6,596 nucleotides of DNA from an uncultured Corynebacterium sp. (GCF_937999985.1 NZ_CALLDG010000080.1:1-6596); one strand, 5' to 3'; counted from the stretch's first letter, positions 1 to 5,433 are shown. Notes: generated from the sequence alone by a model not told the origin. Numbers and translations are program-made.

Positions 1-515
1 ACGCCCACTACGCGGCGCAGTGCCTTGTCGTATTCCTTGCGGTCGGCGGGACGGGTCTTTAGGCTGGCCGCCTTTTTGGTCACGAGTTCTTCCAGGATCT
101 GCTCCTGGGATTCCTCGTCCACCTGTGCCAGCGCGTCCTCGATCAACACCTGGGAGATGCCCTTGCGTTGCAGCTCTCGGCGCAGAACGGCGACGGATTT
201 CTTCTGGTTCTTCTCCCGCTGCCGAACCCACTCTTGGGCGAACTGAGCATCGTCCAGCATCCCACTTGCCGTGCAGCGGTCAATGACCTCCTCCACGCCC
301 TCGGGCTCGAACTCAGCTTCGAGCAGCCTTTGGCGCAGCTCCGCCGTGGAACGTGCTCGGTGGTTAATCAACCGCACCGCCTTGGCCTTGATCGGCGCAA
401 GTCTTTCCTCTTCCGCCGCATCGACGAACCCCTCACCCTCGCCGGGCGAGTAGTTGGCGATGGCCTGCCGCAGTGCGGCTATCTTCTGGTCGCGCTCGCT
501 ATGCCTAATCGGCAT
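1..515 (-). CDS. recX: RecX, regulatory protein of RecA (3' end beyond window)
   Basis: RecX binds RecA and its filaments in the cytoplasm and modulates (usually limits) recombinase and coprotease activity. Translating the minus strand from the ATG at 515 gives 171 codons without a stop, cut by the window edge. After a charged N-terminal stretch (about residues 1-40), the three-helix repeats typical of RecX appear: residues about 43-101 contain RARSTAELRQRL, a GVEEVIDRC helix and GMLDDAQFAQEWVRQRE. A second repeat (about 107-132) has LRRELQRKGIS and VLIEDAL. A third begins near residue 135 and is incomplete. The ATG lies only 2 nt after the recA stop with no clear ribosome binding site of its own, so translational coupling to recA is likely. 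Family assignment is firm from motifs plus position; the missing C-terminus cannot be judged. Confidence 0.93.
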   Translation of the reverse strand, partial: MPIRHSERDQKIAALRQAIANYSPGEGEGFVDAAEEERLAPIKAKAVRLINHRARSTAELRQRLLEAEFEPEGVEEVIDRCTASGMLDDAQFAQEWVRQREKNQKKSVAVLRRELQRKGISQVLIEDALAQVDEESQEQILEELVTKKAASLKTRPADRKEYDKALRRVVG

Positions 516-517
516 CG

Positions 518-1645
518 TCAGTTGGCATCGTCATCGTCGAAGTTCGGGCTCAGCTCAATGGGCTTGTCCTCATCCGCCTGCTCCCCAGCGGCTTCCCCAG
601 CTGTCTCGTCCTTCGTCTTGGCGTACGGGCCGATCTTCAGCTCGCGGGCAATGCGATCCTCCAGCTCCGCGGATAGATCCGGGTTGTTCTTGAGGAACTC
701 GCGGGCCTTTTCTTTACCCTGGCCCAGCTGGTCACCGTCGTAGGTGAACCAGGAACCGGACTTCTTAATCAGGCCGGTTTCCACGCCCAGGTCAATGATG
801 GAGCCCTCCCGCGAAATGCCTTCGCCGTAGAGGATGTCGAACTCCGCGATCTTGAACGGCGGCGAAACCTTGTTCTTCACAATCTTCAGACGGGTTCGGT
901 TGCCCACCACGTCCTGGCCATCCTTCAGGGCTTGGATGCGGCGAATATCGCAGCGCACGGAAGCGTAGAACTTCAGCGCCTTACCACCGGTGGTGGTCTC
1001 CGGAGAACCGAACATCACGCCGATCTTCTCGCGCAGCTGGTTAATGAAGATTGCGGTCGTGCCCGTCTGGTACAGCGCACCGGTCATCTTGCGCAGAGCC
1101 TGGCTCATAAGGCGAGCCTGCAGGCCAACGTGCGAGTCACCCATTTCGCCGTCGATCTCCGCCTTGGGCGTCAGCGCCGCCACGGAGTCCACCACGATGA
1201 TGTCGATAGCTCCCGAGCGGATCAGCATGTCCGCGATCTCCAGCGCTTGCTCGCCCGTATCCGGCTGGGAAACCAGCAGCGCGTCTGTGTCCACGCCCAG
1301 CGCGCGGGCGTACTCCGGGTCCAGCGCGTGCTCCGCGTCCACGAAAGCCGCGATGCCGCCGGCACGCTGTGCCTCCGCGATTGCATGCAGCGCCACAGTG
1401 GTCTTACCGGAGGACTCCGGACCGTAGATCTCGACCACGCGGCCGCGCGGGAAACCACCAATGCCCAGCGCCGCGTTGATTGCGATGTTGCCAGAAGAAA
1501 TTGCCTGGATTGGCGGGCGGGTATCGTCACCCAGGCGCATGATCGCACCCTTGCCAAAGTCCTTCTCGATCTGCGCCATCGCAAGCTCCAGCGCCTTCGA
1601 CCGATCCTTCCCCGCCGCGGCGGTCTGCTTCTTCTTCGGTGGCAT
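518..1645 (-). CDS. recA: RecA, recombinase A
   Basis: RecA is the ATP-dependent strand-exchange protein of homologous recombination and the coprotease that triggers LexA self-cleavage. From the ATG at 1645 it is 375 aa, close to the corynebacterial norm. Visible motifs are Walker A GPESSGKTT (75-83), the catalytic Glu in VDAEHALD (Glu105), Walker B IIVVDS (149-154), DNA-binding loop 2 around residues 200-221 (INQLREKIGV then GSPETTTGG), and an acidic C-terminal tail ending in four Asp, Ala, Asn. There is no intein, unlike RecA of M. tuberculosis and M. leprae; at the intein site of the former the residue before SPPFK is Val260, not Cys. I chose the start at 1645 because AAGGAG lies 10 nt upstream and the protein then begins MPPKKK, as in relatives. 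An in-frame ATG at 1714 would add 23 residues. A LexA box lies about 175 bp upstream, and recX follows after 2 nt. Confidence 0.98.
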   Translation of the reverse strand: MPPKKKQTAAAGKDRSKALELAMAQIEKDFGKGAIMRLGDDTRPPIQAISSGNIAINAALGIGGFPRGRVVEIYGPESSGKTTVALHAIAEAQRAGGIAAFVDAEHALDPEYARALGVDTDALLVSQPDTGEQALEIADMLIRSGAIDIIVVDSVAALTPKAEIDGEMGDSHVGLQARLMSQALRKMTGALYQTGTTAIFINQLREKIGVMFGSPETTTGGKALKFYASVRCDIRRIQALKDGQDVVGNRTRLKIVKNKVSPPFKIAEFDILYGEGISREGSIIDLGVETGLIKKSGSWFTYDGDQLGQGKEKAREFLKNNPDLSAELEDRIARELKIGPYAKTKDETAGEAAGEQADEDKPIELSPNFDDDDAN

Positions 1646-1655
1646 AGAGTTGCTG

Positions 1656-1661
1656 CTCCTT
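1656..1661 (-). promoter_or_regulatory. Ribosome binding site deciding the recA start
   Basis: AAGGAG on the minus strand, 10 nt before the ATG at 1645, is a near-perfect Shine-Dalgarno sequence. It favours the 375-aa RecA over the 398-aa form beginning at 1714, whose upstream region has only a G-run (GGGGGT) about 9 nt away. Confidence 0.75.
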
Positions 1662-1765
1662 ACATCTGCTGTGACGTCCGGTGTGTTTATTTCCGGTGTG
1701 TTCAAAATCGTCATCTTCTTCGCACCCCCGATGTCCTTAGACCGGTAGCGCTCCGAAAAGGTTCA

Positions 1766-1794
1766 TTGATAGTTGTACTCGACCGCGCGGACAA
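1766..1794 (-). promoter_or_regulatory. Possible second recA promoter, LexA-independent
   Basis: On the minus strand TTGTCC (1794-1789) is separated by 17 nt from TATCAA (1771-1766). This resembles a -35/-10 pair and lies downstream of the LexA box, so it could give basal recA transcription with a leader of about 114 nt. Mycobacterial recA has two promoters, which makes this plausible, but the -10 match is only fair and no start site is known. Confidence 0.3.
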
Positions 1795-1819
1795 CCATCG
1801 TTTCCGACACACACCCTAC

Positions 1820-1835
1820 ACGAACCTTTGTTCGA
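1820..1835. promoter_or_regulatory. LexA operator (SOS box) upstream of recA
   Basis: Read on the minus strand the site is TCGAACAAAGGTTCGT, one mismatch from the actinobacterial LexA consensus TCGAAC-N4-GTTCGA. The core CGAAC-N4-GTTCG is a perfect dyad. It lies in the 244-nt gap before recA, about 175 bp from the start codon, and a possible -10 sequence TAGGGT (1818-1813) abuts it, so LexA bound here would cover the promoter spacer. Known biology: LexA represses recA until DNA damage. The site assignment is by consensus and position. Confidence 0.88.
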
Positions 1836-1889
1836 TTGTTTAACCGGCCACCCCACCAGGTCAGACTGAGTGCGTCAATAAAGAAAATC

Positions 1890-2096
1890 CTAGATATCCT
1901 CACCCAGACGGCGTTCTTCGGGCACATCAAAGTCATCACACAGCGCCAACCATACATCGCGGGGATCATACCCCTGTTCGATTAGCGCGACGGGCGTATC
2001 CCCCAGCGAACTCAGCACGTGAGTATCCGCAATGAAAGCCCGGAAGCTATCGCCGAATTCGCCCAAAGTCAGCCGATCAAACTCTGTTCTGCGCAT
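1890..2096 (-). CDS. DUF3046 family small protein
   Basis: This 68-aa soluble protein starts MRRTEFDRLTLGEFGDSFRA and matches the pattern of the actinobacterial DUF3046 family: an N-terminal TEF motif, a central HVLSSLGDTP segment, then a helical stretch with GYDPRDVWLALCDDFDVPEERR. The family is usually encoded immediately upstream of recA, as here. Its biochemical function is unknown. There are no membrane segments or cysteine clusters. No Shine-Dalgarno sequence precedes the ATG at 2096; instead a TACATT hexamer (2110-2105, minus strand) stands 8 nt before it, so the mRNA may be leaderless. It could be co-transcribed with recA across the 244-nt gap, or recA may rely on its own SOS promoter. 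It diverges from bioY. Family is likely; role is not known. Confidence 0.85.
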   Translation of the reverse strand: MRRTEFDRLTLGEFGDSFRAFIADTHVLSSLGDTPVALIEQGYDPRDVWLALCDDFDVPEERRLGEDI

Positions 2097-2104
2097 GGTC
2101 TACC

Positions 2105-2110
2105 AATGTA
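2105..2110 (-). promoter_or_regulatory. Candidate -10 element of the DUF3046 gene
   Basis: TACATT on the minus strand fits the actinobacterial -10 pattern TANANT and ends 8 nt before the ATG at 2096, the distance expected if transcription begins at or within about two bases of the start codon. No good -35 hexamer is visible at 16-18 nt; the bioY operator palindrome lies just beyond that zone. Confidence 0.45.
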
Positions 2111-2133
2111 CACCCCCACCCCGAGAATCCAGC

Positions 2134-2150
2134 CTTGAACAGTGTTCAAG
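2134..2150. promoter_or_regulatory. Palindromic operator, probable BioQ site
   Basis: CTTGAACAGTGTTCAAG is an 8-bp perfect inverted repeat around one central base. Its core TGAAC-N3-GTTCA closely matches the operator reported for BioQ, the TetR-type biotin repressor of Corynebacterium (TGAAC-N3-GTTAC). It lies between the divergent DUF3046 and bioY genes, overlaps the likely -35 region of bioY and ends 30 nt before its ATG. The N3 spacing distinguishes it from the LexA box, which has N4. Identification rests on consensus and on the biotin-uptake genes downstream; bioQ itself is not in the window. Confidence 0.82.
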
Positions 2151-2174
2151 TTTTGGGTCGCATGGGTTATCATC
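2145..2174 (+). promoter_or_regulatory. Candidate bioYMN promoter
   Basis: TATCAT (2169-2174) is a plausible -10, with TTCAAG (2145-2150) as a weak -35 at 18-nt spacing inside the operator palindrome. Transcription would start about 7 nt after the -10, at or next to the A of the bioY ATG at 2181. No Shine-Dalgarno sequence lies between the -10 and the start, in keeping with a leaderless mRNA. Confidence 0.5.
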
Positions 2175-2180
2175 ATACTT

Positions 2181-2762
2181 ATGTCATCCTCAGAAACTAC
2201 AAAATTTAAGGCGGTAGACCTCGCGTACATCGCCGTCTTCGCCGCCCTCATTATCGTCCTCGGCGGCGTGCAGTTGCCCATCGGCGTAGCCGGCGTGCCC
2301 ATCGTCCTGCAAAATATGGGCATCGTTCTGGCCTCCCTCATCCTGGGCTTCTGGCGCGGCGGCCTGGCCACCACCCTATTCATCGCCGTGGGCTTCGTCG
2401 GCGTGCCGAACATGGCCGGCTGGAAGCCCGCCGCCGCAGCCGTCGCAGGCCCCACCGTCGGCTACATCGTCGGCTATATCATCGCCGCCTTCGTCATCGG
2501 CCTGATCGCCCAGTACGCGCCACGCAACGGCAATGCCCGCGCTGCCGTGTTCTTCCTCGCCAGCATCGTCGGCGTAATCAACCAATACCTCTGTGGATCG
2601 ATCGGCCTGATGGTGCGCCTCGGCTACGACTTCAGCACTGCCGTCGCGGCCAACACCCCATTCATCCCCGGCGACCTCATCAAGGTCACGCTCGCCGTTG
2701 CCATCGCCCTGGCCGTCACCAAGGCGGTGCCAGACCTGCTGCCGACCAAGCGCAAGGCCTAA
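2181..2762 (+). CDS. bioY: BioY, biotin-binding S component of ECF importer
   Basis: BioY is the integral membrane protein that captures biotin from outside and delivers it to the BioMN energy-coupling module. The 193-aa product has about six hydrophobic segments, the usual BioY topology. Family signatures are GVPIVLQNMGIVLAS (38-52, resembling the family's PVPITLQ motif), GPTVGYIVGY (90-99) and NTPFIPGDLIK (158-168), whose PGDLIK is a hallmark of BioY. I chose the ATG at 2181: the upstream in-frame start at 2142 lies inside the operator palindrome and would add a hydrophobic stretch not expected in the family. Only 3 nt separate its stop from bioM. Biotin-dependent repression through the palindrome at 2134-2150 is inferred. 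No frameshift or truncation is seen. Confidence 0.95.
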   Translation: MSSSETTKFKAVDLAYIAVFAALIIVLGGVQLPIGVAGVPIVLQNMGIVLASLILGFWRGGLATTLFIAVGFVGVPNMAGWKPAAAAVAGPTVGYIVGYIIAAFVIGLIAQYAPRNGNARAAVFFLASIVGVINQYLCGSIGLMVRLGYDFSTAVAANTPFIPGDLIKVTLAVAIALAVTKAVPDLLPTKRKA

Positions 2763-2765
2763 AGT

Positions 2766-3461
2766 ATGTCCCGCATCGAATTCGAGAACGTGGGCGTCAC
2801 CTTCGATACCGCTACCGGCCAACGCACCGTCCTCCGGGACATCAACCTCTCCCTCGACGAACGCCGCATCGGCATCATCGGCGCCAACGGCTCCGGCAAA
2901 TCCACCCTTGTGCGCCTCATCAACGGGCTGGCTGAGCCCACCAGTGGGCAAGTGCGCGTCGCGGGGCTCAATGTGGCCAAACGCGGTCGCGAGGTGCGAC
3001 GCAAGGTGGGGTTCGTTTTTAGTGACGCCGACAACCAGATCATCATGCCCACGGTCGCCGAGGACGTCGCGTTCTCCCTGCGCACAACCACCAAAAGCGG
3101 CCGCGAAAGGGAAGAAAGGGCAACCGCCATGCTGCGCACCATGGGGCTGGAGTACCTAGCGGACGCCTCGCCCCACTTCCTTTCCGGTGGCGAAAAGCAA
3201 CTGCTTGCCTTGGCCTCGGTACTGGTCGTGGAGCCAGAGCTGGTGATCGCCGATGAGCCCACCACCCTGCTGGACCTCGGCAACCGAAAGATGATCGCCC
3301 GCCGGCTGGCGGAGCTGCCGCAACAGCTGATCGTGGTGACTCATGACCTGGAGCTTTTAGAAGGCATGGACCGCGTTCTGTGGATCGCCGACGGCGAGGT
3401 ACGCAGCGACGGCCCAGCCGGCCGCGTGATCGCCGACTACGTGGCAAGCTTCGGCGGGTAG
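2766..3461 (+). CDS. bioM: BioM, ATPase (EcfA) of biotin importer
   Basis: BioM is the ABC ATPase that powers biotin uptake from the cytoplasmic face. The 231-aa protein has all ABC elements in order: Walker A GANGSGKST (39-47), Q-loop Gln91 in DADNQI, signature LSGGEKQ (139-145), Walker B LVIADEP (159-165), D-loop LLDLG (168-172) and switch His193 in VTHD. The length is compact, as for other EcfA-type ATPases, and there is only one ATPase in the operon, as in other dedicated BioMNY systems, so a homodimer is expected. AAGG lies 8 nt before the ATG, overlapping the end of bioY. bioN follows after 7 nt. The assignment to biotin rests on bioY next door; the ATPase sequence alone would not show substrate. 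Confidence 0.94.
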   Translation: MSRIEFENVGVTFDTATGQRTVLRDINLSLDERRIGIIGANGSGKSTLVRLINGLAEPTSGQVRVAGLNVAKRGREVRRKVGFVFSDADNQIIMPTVAEDVAFSLRTTTKSGREREERATAMLRTMGLEYLADASPHFLSGGEKQLLALASVLVVEPELVIADEPTTLLDLGNRKMIARRLAELPQQLIVVTHDLELLEGMDRVLWIADGEVRSDGPAGRVIADYVASFGG

Positions 3462-3468
3462 GTAAATA

Positions 3469-4095
3469 ATGGCAAAACCCCTCCACATCAACGTTCCGCT
3501 GTCGGTGTACCACCCGGGGCAGTCGATTCTGCACCGCGCCCGACCGGGTCTAAAAATTTTTCTACTCTTCTTTTTCCTGGTCGGTAGCGCCATCTGGGCG
3601 ACCGTGCCGTGGCAGGCAGGGGCTGTCGCCGCTTTTACCATCGCGTGCTACGCGGTGGCGCGAATCCCGGTGAGCTTGGCGCTACGCCAGCTGCTCGCGC
3701 CCGCCGTGCTGCTGCTGGCCTTCGCCGCGCTGCTGTGGTGGCAGCGGGACTTCCCCACCGCGCTGACCTACTTTGTGGTGATCCTCTGTGCGGTGGCCAT
3801 GGCGACCCTGCTGACCCTGACGACCACCATCGGGCAACTCATGGATGCAGTCGAGGCGGGCCTGCGCCCGCTGGGCAAGATAGGCCTGCCCGTGGAAACG
3901 ATCAGCCTGCTGGTGGCGCTGACCATCCGCCTGATTCCGCTGACGGCGCTGACGGTCAACGAGGTGTTAGACGCAAGAAAAGCACGGGGCGCATCGCGCT
4001 CCGTGCTTGCCTTCGGCGTGCCGGTGATTGTTCGCAGCCTTTTGCGGGCCCGTCGCCTCGGAGAGGCGCTGAAGTCCCGCGGAGTCGGTAACTAG
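3469..4095 (+). CDS. bioN: BioN, transmembrane coupling (EcfT) protein
   Basis: BioN links BioY to the BioM ATPases in the membrane. The 208-aa protein has hydrophobic segments at about 28-45, 48-66, 75-91, 98-120 and 142-162. A cytoplasmic region follows that holds the two short EcfT motifs which contact the ATPase: KARGA with Ala172-Arg173-Gly174, and SRG at 203-205, where the usual Ala is Ser. The N-terminal YHPGQSILHRARPGLKI (14-30) is like the family's pattern of a short amphipathic lead into helix one. A GGTAGG sequence that overlaps the bioM stop can serve as ribosome binding site. It is the last gene of the operon and converges on pspA, with 7 nt between the stop codons. Family assignment is strong from motifs and operon context. 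Confidence 0.93.
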   Translation: MAKPLHINVPLSVYHPGQSILHRARPGLKIFLLFFFLVGSAIWATVPWQAGAVAAFTIACYAVARIPVSLALRQLLAPAVLLLAFAALLWWQRDFPTALTYFVVILCAVAMATLLTLTTTIGQLMDAVEAGLRPLGKIGLPVETISLLVALTIRLIPLTALTVNEVLDARKARGASRSVLAFGVPVIVRSLLRARRLGEALKSRGVGN

Positions 4096-4108
4096 CTGAA
4101 AACTAGCT
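4090..4108. repeat. 8-bp direct repeat at the bioN/pspA convergent junction
   Basis: AACTAGCT occurs at 4090-4097 and 4101-4108. Each copy contributes a TAG stop: plus strand for bioN in the first, minus strand for pspA in the second. It can fold only a weak stem (AGCT with AGCT, plus a G-U pair, loop of 5) followed by a short T run, so I do not call it a terminator. Confidence 0.6.
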
Positions 4109-4945
4109 TTCGCCTCGCAGCTGGCGCATGCGCTCGGCCACTGCATCCTGGCTGACGTTGCCCGCCTGCGGCTGGGCCTGCTCGATGGCTTCCTGCTGCT
4201 GCGCGCCGCCCAACTGGTTGTTCGCACCACCCTGCATCTCCGCACGGATCTGCTCCAGGCGGGAGTGTCCGGCCATCTGGATGCCCGCCTGCTCGACCTC
4301 CGCCATGCGGCCCTGCACGGAGTTCTGTGCCAGCTCGGCCTGCCCCAAAGCGTTGGCGTAGCGGCGCTCGATCTTCTCGCGCACCTGATCCAGGTTCGGG
4401 GAACCATTGGAGGTAACGGCGTTCATGGACTGCAGGGAATCGGCGACCTTTTCTTGCATCTTCGCCTGCTCCAGCTGGCTCAGCAGCTTGGTGCGCTCAG
4501 CGGCCTTCTGCTGCAGCTGCATGGAGTTGCGCTCCACGGCTTGCTTGGCCTGGGCCGCCTGCTGCAGAGCCTGGTCGTGCAGGCTCTTCAAGTCCTCCAC
4601 CGACTGCTCCGCCGTAACCAGCTGTGCGGCGAAAGCCTCGGCAGCGTTTTCGTACTCCATGGCCTTCTGCTGGTCGCCCTGGGCGCGGGCCTTGTCGGCA
4701 AGATTCAGCGCCTGCTTAGTGTTGGCCTGCAGCTTCTCTACATCTTCGAGCTGGCGGTTCAGCTTCATTTCCAGCTGACGCTGGTTGCCAATAACAGCCG
4801 CTGCCTGCTGGGATAGTGCCTGGTGCTGCTTCTGTGCCTCCGCGATGGCCTGTTCGATCTGAATCTTCGGATCGGCGTTTTCTTCGATCTTGTTGTCGAA
4901 GAGCGCCATCAGGTACTTCCACGCCTTTACGAACGGATTGGCCAT
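4103..4945 (-). CDS. pspA: PspA/IM30 family membrane-stress protein (35-kDa antigen type)
   Basis: PspA-family proteins are peripheral, coiled-coil membrane proteins that assemble on the inner face of the membrane under envelope stress. The 280-aa product has a short amphipathic start (ANPFVKAWKYLMALFDNKIE, 2-21), then a long Ala/Gln/Glu-rich coiled coil to about residue 235, and a Gln/Gly-rich tail with a final charged helix ending MRQLRGES. Length and neighbourhood match the mycobacterial 35-kDa antigen Rv2744c, which also follows clgR. The ATG at 4945 is set by AAGGAG 9 nt upstream. The 94-nt gap to clgR holds a small hairpin and an AT-rich stretch, so it may have both read-through from clgR and its own promoter. 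The membrane protein that follows pspA in M. tuberculosis (Rv2743c) is not here; bioN comes next, convergently. Confidence 0.92.
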   Translation of the reverse strand: MANPFVKAWKYLMALFDNKIEENADPKIQIEQAIAEAQKQHQALSQQAAAVIGNQRQLEMKLNRQLEDVEKLQANTKQALNLADKARAQGDQQKAMEYENAAEAFAAQLVTAEQSVEDLKSLHDQALQQAAQAKQAVERNSMQLQQKAAERTKLLSQLEQAKMQEKVADSLQSMNAVTSNGSPNLDQVREKIERRYANALGQAELAQNSVQGRMAEVEQAGIQMAGHSRLEQIRAEMQGGANNQLGGAQQQEAIEQAQPQAGNVSQDAVAERMRQLRGES

Positions 4946-5025
4946 GAGCTACTGCTCCTTCATTGAGAGGTTAAAACGGGCTAAAAATATTTCTTTTGCG
5001 CGGATAATACTACCAAGAATCCGAC

Positions 5026-5039
5026 GCGCACCCCTGCGC
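5026..5039 (-). other. Small intergenic hairpin after clgR
   Basis: On the minus strand GCGCA (5039-5035), loop GGGG and TGCGC (5030-5026) form a perfect 5-bp stem immediately after the clgR stop. No T tract follows directly, so it is unlikely to be a strong intrinsic terminator; it could attenuate, slow or stabilise mRNA between clgR and pspA. It resembles, but is one base wider than, the CGC-N5-GCG core of published ClgR sites. Confidence 0.35.
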
Positions 5040-5396
5040 TTAGGCTCGTTCCACTGCACCCGCCGCCATGTTCGCAGCCAGCTCAGCAGCCGCCGCATCC
5101 AGGGCCATCATCGATGCAGCTTCCAGGATCACCGAAGCCACCGAAACCGCCATCGCGTGGCACACGCTGGCCAGCAGTTCGGAGGAAACTTCCTTGCGGC
5201 CACGCTCCAGCTCGGACAGGTAGCCCGGGCTGACATTTGCCAGCGAGGCTAGCTGACGCAACGTGAAACCGTTATTGGTGCGGTATTCCTTCAGGGTCGC
5301 CCCCAGCGCCTCCCGCAGCAGCGGTTCGTCCGCGGGCATCCGCTCGGCCGGACGCTCCACCGCAACCGTATCCATGACCATAGTATTGTGACTCAT
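5040..5396 (-). CDS. clgR: ClgR, XRE-type transcriptional activator
   Basis: ClgR activates Clp protease genes and, in mycobacteria, the pspA stress operon. The 118-aa protein has a variable N-terminus (1-24) and then a helix-turn-helix domain from about 27 to 82: EPLLREALGATLKEYR, the recognition region FTLRQLASLANVSPGYLSEL (44-63) and ERGRKEVSSELLASV, all strongly conserved in actinobacterial ClgR. The tail is Ala-rich and ends GAVERA; ClgR proteins elsewhere are themselves Clp substrates, but no clear degradation tag can be claimed here. I prefer the ATG at 5396 over the TTG one codon earlier. A stress-sigma-type promoter lies at 5433-5407 in the 43-nt gap after cinA, so transcription independent of cinA is likely. 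pspA follows after 94 nt. Confidence 0.93.
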   Translation of the reverse strand: MSHNTMVMDTVAVERPAERMPADEPLLREALGATLKEYRTNNGFTLRQLASLANVSPGYLSELERGRKEVSSELLASVCHAMAVSVASVILEAASMMALDAAAAELAANMAAGAVERA

Positions 5397-5406
5397 CAAT
5401 CATCCC

Positions 5407-5433
5407 AACGTCTCGGGCGGCGCATTTGTTCCC
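5407..5433 (-). promoter_or_regulatory. Probable SigE/SigH-type (ECF sigma) promoter of clgR
   Basis: On the minus strand GGGAAC (5433-5428) is followed after 18 nt by GTT (5409-5407; CGTT from 5410). This fits the ECF sigma consensus GGGAAC/T with CGTT at 16-19 nt spacing used by SigE and SigH in corynebacteria and mycobacteria. It fills the short gap between cinA and clgR. The expected start of transcription is near 5398, within a few bases of the clgR ATG. Known biology: clgR orthologues are induced by envelope, heat and thiol stress through these sigma factors. Confidence 0.72.

Noticed and set aside
168..743. 191-codon plus-strand open frame crossing recX and the end of recA
   Set aside because: It lies opposite two well-supported genes, and its low-complexity Ser/Leu/Arg composition is what antisense reading of GC-rich codons gives.
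518..1645. Search for an intein in RecA
   Set aside because: The protein is continuous at normal length and has no splicing-junction Cys at the mycobacterial insertion site.
932..1843. Long open frame (303 codons) on the plus strand opposite recA and its promoter
   Set aside because: It mirrors the codon structure of recA, is rich in Arg, His and Leu, has no recognisable domain and runs through the SOS box.
2134..2150. Reading the bioY palindrome as a second LexA box
   Set aside because: The half-sites GAAC and GTTC are 3 nt apart, not 4 as in LexA sites, and the downstream genes are for biotin uptake, so BioQ fits better.
2142..2180. Upstream in-frame ATG for bioY adding 13 residues
   Set aside because: It lies within the operator palindrome and ahead of the likely -10, so it should not be transcribed.
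2376..2951. 191-codon minus-strand frame opposite bioY and bioM
   Set aside because: It is Asp/Gly/Ala-rich antisense of GC-rich coding sequence and spans two strongly supported genes.
4265..4816. 183-codon Leu-rich plus-strand frame inside pspA
   Set aside because: The Leu/His/Gly bias comes from reading Gln and Ala codons of the PspA coiled coil backwards; no independent start signal or family is seen.
4949..4963. Tiny ATG-AAG-GAG-CAG-TAG frame before pspA
   Set aside because: It includes the pspA Shine-Dalgarno sequence by chance, has no ribosome binding site of its own and encodes only four residues.
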